From: Bacillota bacterium
Lineage (GTDB): Bacteria; Bacillota; Sulfobacillia; Sulfobacillales; Sulfobacillaceae
Assembly: GCA_021841025.1 (NCBI GenBank)
Contig: JAKBWA010000104.1
Coordinates: 1-64,000 of the forward strand
Reading direction: 5' to 3'
DNA length: 64,000 nt
Part shown: piece after piece, positions 1 to 8,460 of the stretch
Numbering within the stretch: position 1 is the stretch's first letter
How the letters are laid out: each line of letters begins with the position of its first letter
Notes under the pieces: model-generated
The model's database searches: none
What the model was told of the DNA's origin: nothing
What the model saw: only the letters and a program-made list of their open reading frames with translations
Made by a program: the position numbers and the translations under genes

Positions 1-176
1 AGTATTTAACCCCGACCAAGATTACGTCCTTTCAGAAAAACCCGATGGTGCGCGTGCAGTGCGCGGAAGTATGCGGCCCGGGTCATCCCTGGATGGAAGC
101 GCCGCTCAAGGTCGTGTCTCATGCGCAATTTGCCAAGTGGATCAAACATCAACAATCGCTTGAGGGCGTAAGCTAG
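1..176 (+). CDS. coxB: Cytochrome c oxidase subunit II, C-terminal part
   Basis: The window opens inside this gene; the readable frame starts at base 3 and ends at TAG 174-176. The 57 visible residues contain CAEVCGPGHPWM, the CuA pattern CxxxCxxxHxxM, the binuclear copper centre that accepts electrons from cytochrome c or an equivalent donor. This domain normally sits on the outer face of the membrane. The N-terminal helices and most of the cupredoxin fold lie upstream of the window. The gene is followed about 200 bases later by the subunit I gene in the same direction, the usual cox order. The identity is firm from the copper motif and the neighbour; the aa3 subtype is inferred. Confidence 0.9.
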   Translation, partial: YLTPTKITSFQKNPMVRVQCAEVCGPGHPWMEAPLKVVSHAQFAKWIKHQQSLEGVS

Positions 177-379
177 AAGGCTAAAGTCTTGGAAATATCC
201 CTGGCTGGGGTTTAGGCAGTGACAGGGAACTCTATATTTCGCTTTATTGAGTGTGAGTTTGTGAATCCGGGTCTTAAGAGTTTGAAAGGGCAGGGGAGAG
301 GTTTTCCGACGGTATTGTTATTTCCTTCGTATGGACTAGGAAGGGATATGACACTTGTGGCAACAAGGAGGGATATTTT

Positions 380-2323
380 GTGGCACAAGCCGCTGTGACG
401 CCCCAAAAGGCGCCGAACACGCGACCGAAGAAAGCCATGATGCCCCCGGTATTACGGGGCGCTTTATGGGCTTTGATCGGATTTCTATTGGTTAATACCT
501 TTGTAATCGCGGTAGATCCTTTTCGTGGACACCCGTTTGTGACGGGCCCCTCAGTCGTACTGGGATGGGTTGGGGCCTTAATCGGGTGGCTTTTGGGAAT
601 CGGAGCCTATGAGTCCATTATCTTGCCTTTGATGGGTTTCGATACCAAGTTGGTGGAGCGTACACGTGGCTGGCGACGCTACTGGGAATTGGCGACCGAC
701 CACAAAGTTATCGGATTGCAATACATGATGTATGCGCTTGGGGGATTTTTAATCGCTGGCGGTATTGCCATGCTGATGCGTTATGAGTTGATGACGCCTT
801 ATTTGACCATTTTCCATTACCCGAGCAATTATTTGACGGCAGTGGGCATCCACGGCACGATCATGATGTTTTCCTTTGCCACGGTGTTCATGGTTGGAGG
901 GCTCGGCAATTACTTCGTGCCTTTGATGATTGGGGCTAGGGAAACCGTGTTGTCCAAGTTGTCAGGTTTAGGGGTGTGGTTGGTCCCTGCCGGAATTTTA
1001 ACGGTGCTGTTCAGTCCTTTGCTGGGGGCTTGGACTACCGGATGGCGCGGCTATCAACCTCTAGCTGGTCAAGACCCCAACGGTATTCTGTTCTACTACT
1101 TGGGTGTCTTTGCGCTAACCATGTCCTCTTTGATTGTCGCTTTAAATTTGGTGACGACGGTGATGTTCCGCCGGGCGCCGGGCATGACATGGGGACGGTT
1201 GCCGCTCTTCGTCTGGGGGCAAGTAACGGTCAATTTGCTCATGTTGATTTGGTTCCCGGAAATTCAAACTACCTTTATCATGGGGCTGTTGGATCACATT
1301 GTCCCCATGAACTTTTTTACCGCTACAGGCAGCCCTATGACGTATTTGATGCTGTTCTGGCTCTTTGGGCACCCGGAGGTGTACATCATTGCGGTGCCGG
1401 CCTTTGCGCTGTGGAATGAAATTATTCCCGTCATGACGCAAAAATCTCTTTTTGGGCGGCAATGGGCTGTTATCGGATTGGTGTTTGTTATGATGCTTTC
1501 GGGACTCGTCTGGGCCCATCATATGTTCACCAATATTCGGAACAGCGAGATTCTGCCTTTCTCCTTCTTTACTGAAATGATTTCCATTCCGACGGGATTT
1601 GCCTATATGGCGGCGATCGGGACCATGTGGAAGTCGAAAATTCGTCTGACTACGCCCATGTTATGGATTCTCATGAGCATGTTCAACTTCCTGATTGGCG
1701 GGATGACTGGCGTATTTCTAGCCGACCCTATTGTCAATCTGCAGTTGCATGACACGTTTTGGGTGGTAGGGCACTTCCACTACACTATTATTGGATCATT
1801 GGTGTTTACCGGATTTGGCGCCATGTATTATTGGCTGCCCAAGCTCTCCGGGCGGATGTTCCAGGAAACTTGGGGCAAGACCTTGGCTATCATCACCTTC
1901 TTTGCCTTCAACCTCACCTTTGGGCAGTTCTTCCTGTTAGGACTGCACGGGATGAACAGATGGGTGCCCGCCTATCCATCCTATTTGCAGCCCATGAATT
2001 TTGAGGTCTCCATTTTCGCCTTTATTCTGGGAGCTGCCTTCTTGGCCAATATCATTTACATTGGCTATTGCTGGGTCAATGGAGAAAAAGCCTCGGACAA
2101 TCCTTGGAGTGCAAAGACCCCGGAATGGTTCACGTCTTCTCCCGCACCTCGGTGGAATTTTCCGGTGCAGCCCGAAATTGTCGGCAGTCTCTACCTTTAC
2201 GGGGAAGGAACCAAAGTGCCTGTGGTAACCACGGCTTATGACGAACTCGCAGCAACAAGCCGGCAAAGCACAGATCCTCACTACGACTGGCATGATTACA
2301 TGCCGAAAAAACCCAAGGACTAG
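380..2323 (+). CDS. ctaD: Cytochrome c oxidase subunit I (heme-copper oxidase)
   Basis: Catalytic subunit that reduces O2 to water and pumps protons in the cytoplasmic membrane. The 647-residue protein has all metal ligands: His158 (HGTIMM, low-spin heme), the HPEVY motif with CuB His331 and the cross-linking Tyr335, the CuB pair His380-His381 (WAHHMF), and HFHY with His465 (heme a3) and His467 (low-spin heme). Two extra hydrophobic helices lie in the first 100 residues, before the TDHK segment where ordinary subunit I begins, so the protein is N-terminally extended. The start is GTG 380, preceded by AAGGAGGG at 366-373. It follows subunit II and precedes subunit III, in one operon. The family is certain; the role of the extension is unknown. 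Confidence 0.96.
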   Translation: MAQAAVTPQKAPNTRPKKAMMPPVLRGALWALIGFLLVNTFVIAVDPFRGHPFVTGPSVVLGWVGALIGWLLGIGAYESIILPLMGFDTKLVERTRGWRRYWELATDHKVIGLQYMMYALGGFLIAGGIAMLMRYELMTPYLTIFHYPSNYLTAVGIHGTIMMFSFATVFMVGGLGNYFVPLMIGARETVLSKLSGLGVWLVPAGILTVLFSPLLGAWTTGWRGYQPLAGQDPNGILFYYLGVFALTMSSLIVALNLVTTVMFRRAPGMTWGRLPLFVWGQVTVNLLMLIWFPEIQTTFIMGLLDHIVPMNFFTATGSPMTYLMLFWLFGHPEVYIIAVPAFALWNEIIPVMTQKSLFGRQWAVIGLVFVMMLSGLVWAHHMFTNIRNSEILPFSFFTEMISIPTGFAYMAAIGTMWKSKIRLTTPMLWILMSMFNFLIGGMTGVFLADPIVNLQLHDTFWVVGHFHYTIIGSLVFTGFGAMYYWLPKLSGRMFQETWGKTLAIITFFAFNLTFGQFFLLGLHGMNRWVPAYPSYLQPMNFEVSIFAFILGAAFLANIIYIGYCWVNGEKASDNPWSAKTPEWFTSSPAPRWNFPVQPEIVGSLYLYGEGTKVPVVTTAYDELAATSRQSTDPHYDWHDYMPKKPKD

Positions 2324-2389
2324 CCGCAATGGGAAGGAAGAGGGAGATTACCGGGACTGGGTCAAAAAGGAAGAATGGAGGAAAAACGG

Positions 2390-2971
2390 ATGGTTAATAA
2401 TCCCGAGAGTGACGCAACTGAGCGCGTCAGCGAACCCATCACACCCCATAACTACCGTGCCGTGCGTTTTGCGATGCTGGTGTTCATCACGACTCAGATC
2501 GTACCGTTCTTTACTCTCTTTAGTGCCAAGTACCTCTATGACGGGTTTTATGTTTCACCTCAAGCCAACCAAGGCTTTGGTATAGCGGTATCGGTTTTGA
2601 TGGCCATAAGCGCCATTGTTGCATGGCAGGCCGTTGTGGCTAGCAGGGTCCATCAAGACCGTGATTTGGTGGGCAGCCGGCTGAAGACGGCTATGGTTAT
2701 TGGACTCTTGGCAGTAATAGGGGAGATCTACCAGTGGGGCATGCGTTATGTGAGTCCTGGATCGCGATTTGGGGAGATGTATTATATGATCTTTGGCGCG
2801 GATTATGTCTACGTCTTAGCGGGTATAGTCATGCTCGCTATTGCCATTATCCGCAATATTCGTCAGAACATGGCGCCCGAACGGTTTTGGACCGCTGATG
2901 CCACTGTCTATTTCTGGATCTTTGTGTGCCTTGCCTGGATTGCCAGCTGGTTTTGGGTCTACATCCTCTGA
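2390..2971 (+). CDS. ctaE: Cytochrome c oxidase subunit III
   Basis: A membrane protein of about 193 residues with five predicted helices, ending in a TVYFWIFVCLAW...WVYIL segment typical of the last helix of oxidase subunit III. Subunit III stabilises subunit I and its proton uptake path and carries no metal. ATG 2390 (MVNNPES) is preferred because TGGAGG lies about 8 bases upstream; the in-frame ATG at 2375 has its purine run almost touching it. The short five-helix form is usual for bacterial oxidases in which the first two helices are absent. The gene sits 66 bases after subunit I. Confidence 0.85.
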   Translation: MVNNPESDATERVSEPITPHNYRAVRFAMLVFITTQIVPFFTLFSAKYLYDGFYVSPQANQGFGIAVSVLMAISAIVAWQAVVASRVHQDRDLVGSRLKTAMVIGLLAVIGEIYQWGMRYVSPGSRFGEMYYMIFGADYVYVLAGIVMLAIAIIRNIRQNMAPERFWTADATVYFWIFVCLAWIASWFWVYIL

Positions 2972-3092
2972 GTTCAGAACGGATTTCTCTAGGCCATTCA
3001 ACATCCCGAGGAAATCATGGGTGCATGAAAATCCCAGGCAGGTGAGGCGTGAGATGATAGGGGTTTAGGGAAAGCACAGAACAGAAAAGGAG

Positions 3093-3332
3093 ATGAAGCT
3101 AATGGCTGCAGGATTTTGGCCGACATTGCCGCTTAAGATGCCATACAGTGAAGGAGAAGCACATTGGTGGGATCCGACCTGGTGGATCTTTCAAATCGTC
3201 GTGATGTCTATTCTTCTCCTCACCTTAAGACGGGTAGCCTTAAGTGTGGACCGGGACGAGAAAGAAGAAATGGATCAAAAACGGTCGCAACGACGTTCTC
3301 CCGGTTCCCCGCCTCCAAATATACCCGGTTAG
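3093..3332 (+). CDS. Small single-helix membrane protein at end of cox operon
   Basis: A 79-residue protein with a tryptophan-rich first third, one clear transmembrane helix (about residues 30-48, WWIFQIVVMSILLLTL) and a highly charged tail rich in Lys, Arg and Asp, so the tail probably faces the cytoplasm. AAAAGGAG lies 8 bases before the ATG. It is the last gene before the terminator at 3365-3407 and may be a small accessory oxidase subunit; that role is inferred only from position. No family is recognised. Confidence 0.6.
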   Translation: MKLMAAGFWPTLPLKMPYSEGEAHWWDPTWWIFQIVVMSILLLTLRRVALSVDRDEKEEMDQKRSQRRSPGSPPPNIPG

Positions 3333-3364
3333 ACAATGTGCGGTATTCGACCTTAGTCAATACA

Positions 3365-3407
3365 CAAGAAAGGCAAGGGCCCGATTTCCCCGCCTTTCTT
3401 GTTTTTC
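3365..3407 (+). terminator. Rho-independent terminator of the cox operon
   Basis: Inverted repeat CAAGAAAGGC (3365-3374) and GCCTTTCTTG (3392-3401), 10 paired bases, followed by TTTTTC. It lies directly after the small membrane protein and before the convergent stress-protein gene. Confidence 0.85.
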
Positions 3408-3419
3408 TCCCGTGATGAC

Positions 3420-3839
3420 TTATCTTACTACCAAAACCGGTCGTACAGTATGGTCCAGAAGATGACGACTGACACTACCTAATACTAGTCGATTCAAACC
3501 GTGGTAGCCATGGCTTCCCACCACAATCAAATCAACATTAAAACGATCAGCCTCCTCAGCAATTGTCACTGCCGGATGACCTTCCACAACAATAAACTCT
3601 ACACTGCGAAGCTGAGTTTGCTCAAATAAGTCAGTAATCTGCCTCTCGATATTCTGCTGTTCATTAGGTTCGATGCTAGAAGCCGAAGGGACGAGGGCCT
3701 GTGGTGGATAAGCAAATATCTCCCGAACATATAGGGCAATCACTTTGGCATCTGGGAAGCCGGTCAGTAAATGCCTTACCATTTTCCCTGCAGTGCAAGC
3801 GCTTGATGAGCCATCTGTAGCCCATAAAATCACTTCCAC
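3420..3839 (-). CDS. Universal stress protein, UspA family
   Basis: A 139-residue single-domain Usp protein. It opens with a beta strand ending in ATDGS, has the central VEG-HPAVTI region, and carries the nucleotide-binding signature GSHGYHG followed by GSVSRHLL (the G-2x-G-9x-G-S/T pattern), so it belongs to the ATP-binding type. Such proteins act in the cytoplasm under starvation, redox or acid stress; the specific stress is unknown. The start is GTG 3839 behind a very G-rich ribosome site (GGGGGAGGGGG). It converges on the cox operon. Confidence 0.9.
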   Translation of the reverse strand: MEVILWATDGSSSACTAGKMVRHLLTGFPDAKVIALYVREIFAYPPQALVPSASSIEPNEQQNIERQITDLFEQTQLRSVEFIVVEGHPAVTIAEEADRFNVDLIVVGSHGYHGLNRLVLGSVSRHLLDHTVRPVLVVR

Positions 3840-4013
3840 TTGGTTGCCCCCTCCCCCATTCAGAAGGTTCGCGTCGTCTACCAGTCCCTTCGGTATCGGG
3901 ACATCTTCCCCGACACATTAATTATCTTCTCGGTGGGCTCAGACGTGTTAGGGGCAAACGGACCAAATGCTAGGGCCAAATGGGCCATTTTTCGAAACTT
4001 AGAGATCATCCGG

Positions 4014-4772
4014 TTATGACGTCCGCGATGAGGATGCTACAGCAAAAGTCGTGGAATTGATGAGCGTGGGGTTTCCCCGGATAACACCCTTGATACGCAA
4101 ATCAATGGGCGTTGCCTCGCTGGGAGTGATTGTCTGCCCTTTTTGATTATGGGCCTGGGCATAAAACAGTTCAATATTGCTAAAGTCGGGCAACTTGGCA
4201 AATCGGTTATTGATTAGAGGATCTTCCACAATCCATTCAGCCGAATGGGCATTCAGAGGATAGTGCACATGATAGGTTTGGCTGTAGCTCCCCGCCTGAA
4301 GATCTAAAGACCATTGTTCGGAATTGACCCGGCGAATGGAAATATGTACGGCTTCACCCGCGGGAAGATTTTGCGCGACGGGTTTTAGGGGTTCAGGCAA
4401 ACCTTCTAGCCATAGAGTGGTTCTGGGGCCTGCGGCCGTGGTTTTGGTTAGGGTGCCGGCTTGCAAGAGGCGTTGTTGCGGGGCTCCGCCGAGCCCCACC
4501 CAAATAGCCACGGCTCCAGGAGATCTTAAGTGGGGAACTCGCCAGCTTGCCTGAATGGACTCGTATGTCCCTTGGCTGTCGGCAAGATATCCAGCCCAAT
4601 TACGGCTGATCTCCAGTGGCCCTTGGGTACGCTGGTGTATGGAAAACGGCTGGGGCAAGGGCAAGGTTACCGGGTGGGAATGAACCGCTGAGCCAGGCCA
4701 GGTGCCCAACGGATTACTGTAGATTGTCAAGAGCCCTATGCCCAGAGCTACCACCCAGTACATTGGACGCAT
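4014..4772 (-). CDS. Peptidase G1 (eqolisin), secreted acid endopeptidase
   Basis: A 252-residue protein with an N-terminal hydrophobic segment (residues 4-20, signal peptide or anchor) and a domain of family G1 glutamic peptidases. The two catalytic residues of the family are visible: Gln104 in LLQAGT and Glu179 in SAEWIVEDP, which match the Gln and Glu motifs of scytalidoglutamic peptidase. The RNWAGY start of the mature domain is also typical. These enzymes cleave proteins at very low pH, fitting an extracellular role in an acidophile. The start ATG 4772 has AAAGG about 12 bases upstream. Nothing suggests an operon. Confidence 0.85.
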   Translation of the reverse strand: MRPMYWVVALGIGLLTIYSNPLGTWPGSAVHSHPVTLPLPQPFSIHQRTQGPLEISRNWAGYLADSQGTYESIQASWRVPHLRSPGAVAIWVGLGGAPQQRLLQAGTLTKTTAAGPRTTLWLEGLPEPLKPVAQNLPAGEAVHISIRRVNSEQWSLDLQAGSYSQTYHVHYPLNAHSAEWIVEDPLINNRFAKLPDFSNIELFYAQAHNQKGQTITPSEATPIDLRIKGVIRGNPTLINSTTFAVASSSRTS

Positions 4773-4905
4773 CGCTCGCCAGCCTTTCTTTACTATGTCG
4801 TGACATTTTTCGTTCCCATAAAAATTTTATCGCTGTTTTGGGTTTAAGCAATATTTCCTTCGGCGGATAGTCTGACCTTTAAGGCTTCGTGGATCCAAAG
4901 CGCGT

Positions 4906-5766
4906 TCATGACGTCATGACAGGCGGTTCAGATATAGCTTTCAGGCGCTCTTCCATCCACGCAAGAGACTGTTGAAACACAAATTCAGGTTGGTCTGCCA
5001 CCAAGCTATGTCCGCTAGCATAATGATAACGCAAGACTCGTTGAGGATGATCTTTGAGAATATACTCCGTGCGGTCGTTGCGGGTGATGCCATCGTCCGC
5101 GCTTAATAAAGCCAGCAACGGCACGGAAGGCAGAGGTTCTGTGAGAACCTTCTCTTGCGCTTTCCACAAATTGACCAGAAAGCCTAAGGTGTAATGACGA
5201 TTGGTGTTGCGGTCTCGTTCAATGAGACGGGGAATGTTCTGATCATTGGCTACCCCTTCCACGGACAAGGGAAAGATCGGCCTTAGCCTGGGCCAAATTG
5301 GATAAAGGGCTTGCTTTATAAGATATTGCACCCAGGGAGGGGGGCTAAAGTACAGTCCGAATGAGGGAGCAATCAGGATAGCTCCCTTGAGACGGGGTCG
5401 GTTTTGCGTGCAAAGGAGATAAGCCAGTAGTGCCCCATAACTTTCCCCGCCCATGAAGGTGGGAGCCGGGTGTTGGTTTTGCACAGCAGTGTAAATCCGT
5501 TCAATGTCTTTGAGGTATTGCTGGAAATTTTGTACGTGTCCCCGTGGACCACTTGAGCGGCCATGTCCCCGCAAATCGGGAAGGATAACCCGAATGCCCG
5601 CTTGTGCCCATTTCAAAGCAATGGGCAAATAATATTCACTGTGCACCGTAGAAGCATGGAGAAAAATGAGTTGAGCATGCCAGCGTTCCGGGCTAACTCG
5701 CCGAAGGAACAAAGGCGGGTATTGGTCGGACAAAAATTCTTGGTCCATGGTAAGGGATTGCGTCAT
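4906..5766 (-). CDS. Alpha/beta hydrolase, monoacylglycerol-lipase-like
   Basis: About 286 residues with the alpha/beta-hydrolase layout: an oxyanion region LIFLHAST near residue 38, DLRGHGRSSGPRGH, the nucleophile elbow GGESYGA (GxSxG), an acid residue in SADDGITRND and the catalytic His in ASGHSLVAD. The HGRS-GPRGH and late His arrangement resembles lysophospholipase/monoglyceride lipase proteins. The likely job is hydrolysis of lipid or other esters in the cytoplasm. An ATG at 5772 abuts the AGAAAGG site, so ATG 5766 (MTQSLTMD), about 6 bases further, is the better start. Confidence 0.85.
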   Translation of the reverse strand: MTQSLTMDQEFLSDQYPPLFLRRVSPERWHAQLIFLHASTVHSEYYLPIALKWAQAGIRVILPDLRGHGRSSGPRGHVQNFQQYLKDIERIYTAVQNQHPAPTFMGGESYGALLAYLLCTQNRPRLKGAILIAPSFGLYFSPPPWVQYLIKQALYPIWPRLRPIFPLSVEGVANDQNIPRLIERDRNTNRHYTLGFLVNLWKAQEKVLTEPLPSVPLLALLSADDGITRNDRTEYILKDHPQRVLRYHYASGHSLVADQPEFVFQQSLAWMEERLKAISEPPVMTS

Positions 5767-5772
5767 GATCAT

Positions 5773-6353
5773 CCTTTCTGTTTATGGGTTGGACAGAGAT
5801 TTTTGAAATACACCAAGGACAGGCATACCATCTCCTTAAGAGTTATGCCAACTTGGAAAAGCTGCCAATTTCTCTCTAAAGTATAGTCATTGCGCAAAAT
5901 AATAGACAATATACCTGCAGTTTTTGCGGAATTTCCCGGAAGAAATCTAGCAAACCTTAGGATACGTGCTCTTGTCCTCGTAACACGTGCTCGCGAGAGA
6001 ATCAGCACCGTCAGTCAACCGCCTTTTGGACAGCGTTGGCCTCGACTAAAGAGATCGACTATGAGAGCCGTGCCATTCCCATTTCTTAGACCCGAAATTC
6101 CGGGAAGTTTTAAGCGGGCGCGTTTTGAGTTCACAGGCCCAATCTTCTATGGGGATTGGAAGCACAACGGGGCACTGCGGATGGTAGACAATCTTTTCTC
6201 ATGAGGATGTTAATCCGGATCTCGTTGCTCTTCTTGAGACCTCAGTGGGTCTTCACCTCGTGAAATATGTAGTGAGATGGTATGTTGAGTGTACTGAACT
6301 AAAATGACCCCTGCCAATTCTCTTGGAGAGAACACTTGGCAGAGGTTTTTGCC
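5773..6353. other. Gene-free stretch
   Basis: About 580 bases without a supported gene. A 104-codon open frame at 5890-6204 on the plus strand has no ribosome site and no recognisable content, and no repeat or RNA was recognised. Confidence 0.4.
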
Positions 6354-6385
6354 ATAAAAAAGAAGGCGCCTTCCGCGCCTTATCC
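6354..6385 (-). terminator. Terminator of the zinc-ribbon gene
   Basis: Read on the minus strand: AAGGCGC, a five-base loop, GCGCCTT, then CTTTTTTA. It begins within a few bases after the zinc-ribbon stop codon. Confidence 0.8.
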
Positions 6386-6386
6386 T

Positions 6387-6554
6387 CTATTGAGCAGGAG
6401 TATCGGGTAAGACCGTGACCTTCATTTGTCCGCCATGCTGAATGCGGTCTGAAGCACAACGAGGACAGACAGTGGCCTTGGAGCCAGCTGGCAGTAAGAA
6501 GACCTGATCACAGTCAAAACACTTGTATTCACTCAATGAAATCGCATCGCTCAT
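6387..6554 (-). CDS. Small zinc-ribbon protein
   Basis: A 55-residue protein too short for usual ORF lists. It has two CxxC knuckles, CFDC at residues 12-15 and CPRC at 30-33, the spacing of a zinc ribbon, followed by a short polar tail. AAAGGAGG stands about 10 bases upstream of the ATG, and a strong terminator follows at once, so it is a single-gene unit. Such ribbons bind nucleic acid or protein partners; no specific function can be given. Confidence 0.75.
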   Translation of the reverse strand: MSDAISLSEYKCFDCDQVFLLPAGSKATVCPRCASDRIQHGGQMKVTVLPDTPAQ

Positions 6555-6717
6555 GGCATAAAGAACCTCCTTTAACCTCTTGCAACATCCCTTTTTACGA
6601 AAGGAACAGGGATCTTTTCATTCAATAAACGTTCCTGAGTCATTAAGACTTTAGTGCTTAGTGCTCCATCCATCTTATCAAATCGCAAGAGTAGAGTGCG
6701 TGATTATGGGCTCAATC

Positions 6718-6733
6718 TGACAAGAATTTGTCA
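6718..6733. promoter_or_regulatory. Short palindrome between convergent/divergent small genes
   Basis: TGACAA-GAAT-TTGTCA, a 6-bp perfect inverted repeat with a 4-base centre, between the membrane-protein gene end at 6765 and the zinc-ribbon gene start. It could be an operator for the zinc-ribbon gene; the support is only its symmetry and place. Confidence 0.25.
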
Positions 6734-6764
6734 TTTTGCCTAATTGCGCGGGATCATGATCACG

Positions 6765-7580
6765 TTATTCTTTTGACAAGGGACTTCGGTTTCTACGGGA
6801 AGCTTTGGCTGGCTCGAACCCAAGAAGCCCAGGATAGGGAGTATGGGGCAATCTCTTGAGAAGCTGGCGGGTATGCCAAATTAGGCCTGTCAAGGCACTA
6901 AGAGAGGACAGAGACACGAGTTCCATATGACGTGTTATCATCCCGTAGATAATTGCTGTCGAGGGCACAACGTACAACAGCGCCACAAGTGAAGCAAAGA
7001 TGGGAAACGAAAGAGACGGGCGCAAGAAGATACTAAAGAAAAAAGACACGCCGATAAAAGAGAATAACACCACGGCGAGTGCCGAAAACATGGCGGGATG
7101 ATGATCGACTCCGGGCAGCATGGCTAAGCCGAAGCAAAAACCGGTTATGAGACTGGGACCCATGACGGCAAACGCGGTGGACGCTTTGGCATGCCAGTGT
7201 GGAGCAATGTACCCTAGGCTCCAAGTTACGGACCGAAAATGAGAGAGCAGCCCCAGAATGGAGACGCCAATCATGAAAAGTGTCAATGACCAGCTGCCCT
7301 GTGGGTCCAAAGCGTCCGTAAAACCCATCAGACCCAACAGCGTCATATAGAGGTCGGTGAAAAGCGGGCGGGCGCCAATATGGTGAGACTGTGCCTTCAT
7401 CCAGCGCCAGACCAGCATCCCTCCCATGGCTAAACCAAAGCTGAAAAGTTCGACATAGATAAAAGATGTTAACAAAGAACGGCCGAAAGGCAGATTGATC
7501 GCTAATGCGACGGGCATCATAATGCCCCCCGAAATTCCAAGTAGGGCCGTAAACAAAAATGGTGGCAACGCGGGCGGCAT
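6765..7580 (-). CDS. Polytopic membrane protein of unknown function
   Basis: A 271-residue protein with about eight hydrophobic segments, several small-residue-rich (LLGISGGIMMPVALAI, FGLAMGGMLVWRW). The C-terminal 30 residues are basic and probably cytoplasmic. ATG 7580 (MPPALPPF) is chosen because GAAGGAGGAGAAGG precedes it; a longer frame to 7664 has no ribosome site. Histidines in transmembrane or loop regions (SHHIG, PHWHAK, GVDHHPA) may bind metal or heme, but this is speculation. No family is recognised. Confidence 0.65.
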   Translation of the reverse strand: MPPALPPFLFTALLGISGGIMMPVALAINLPFGRSLLTSFIYVELFSFGLAMGGMLVWRWMKAQSHHIGARPLFTDLYMTLLGLMGFTDALDPQGSWSLTLFMIGVSILGLLSHFRSVTWSLGYIAPHWHAKASTAFAVMGPSLITGFCFGLAMLPGVDHHPAMFSALAVVLFSFIGVSFFFSIFLRPSLSFPIFASLVALLYVVPSTAIIYGMITRHMELVSLSSLSALTGLIWHTRQLLKRLPHTPYPGLLGFEPAKASRRNRSPLSKE

Positions 7581-7839
7581 AATGCCTTCTCCTCCTTCTT
7601 TATGTGTATATTGGGATTTTGCGCCGTTAAGCGAGATTGCGAGGAATAATCGCAAAGTCTTCACAATATTCTTATCTATTTATGATACTAAAAATCATCG
7701 GACGGCTCAAATGTTTTTGCCAATTGAAGGTTGCCGTGGCGGTAAAGCCGAGCTTGGCGGGGGAAATATTTTGTCAACCTATCGATATTCTGCCGGGGTG
7801 TCCTCTACAATATAGAGCGTGGAATTAATGGGGGGATTG

Positions 7840-8460
7840 ATGATGAAAACGGTGAAAACCCTTACGCTTGTTGTGGTAGGGATAGTGGCTGTTGGGCTTT
7901 TTTATTTGGGCGTGTCTGTGATATTGCCGCCTGTCCTCCCGACTTCAGCTGCCTCTGGCGAAAGCAGTGCCGCGATATCCAGCCATGTGGGCAAAAAGCC
8001 TCAGCAACGTACAGCCGTTCGCCACGCGACGCAAAAGAAAGTGTCTCCAAACACTTTGGTAAAAATGCAGTATAATCCTCTGGCCAGAAGTCATGCTTTG
8101 GCTTTGGCGAAAACACTGCATATGACTTTACTTTTGCCAACTCATGCGTATCGCCATGTGGCCTTGAACGAAAGTTACACCAGCGGATCCGTGTTGAATC
8201 TGGAGTTTAACGATATGATAGCCATTGAATCTAAACACCCGATTTTGCCTTCGTACAAACCGGCCCATTCTGTCCAAGTTCAACTGCCCAATGGCATATC
8301 CGCTCAATGGCTGACTATTTACGGGGTAGGAGGGGGGGGACACCGTCTTCAATTTCAACAGGATGGCACGTATGTACGCCTGCAGCTGTTCGGTGCCTAT
8401 ATCCCCGCGGGTTTGGCAAACGCCGAAAGAATTGCCGCGCAGTTTTCTCCCGTCTCCTAA
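7840..8460 (+). CDS. Membrane-anchored extracytoplasmic protein, DUF4367-like C-terminal region
   Basis: About 206 residues. A signal or anchor helix lies at residues 5-27 (LTLVVVGIVAVGLFYLG), then a linker rich in Ser, Ala, His and Lys, then a globular domain. Its end (GGGGHRLQFQQDGTYVRLQLFGAYIP...ANAERIAAQFSP) recalls extracytoplasmic DUF4367-like domains, which have a DG-Y-L core and a last helix; this resemblance is by eye. ATG 7840 is chosen with GGGGGG a few bases upstream; ATG 7843 is equally possible. The gene is monocistronic. Confidence 0.6.
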   Translation: MMKTVKTLTLVVVGIVAVGLFYLGVSVILPPVLPTSAASGESSAAISSHVGKKPQQRTAVRHATQKKVSPNTLVKMQYNPLARSHALALAKTLHMTLLLPTHAYRHVALNESYTSGSVLNLEFNDMIAIESKHPILPSYKPAHSVQVQLPNGISAQWLTIYGVGGGGHRLQFQQDGTYVRLQLFGAYIPAGLANAERIAAQFSPVS

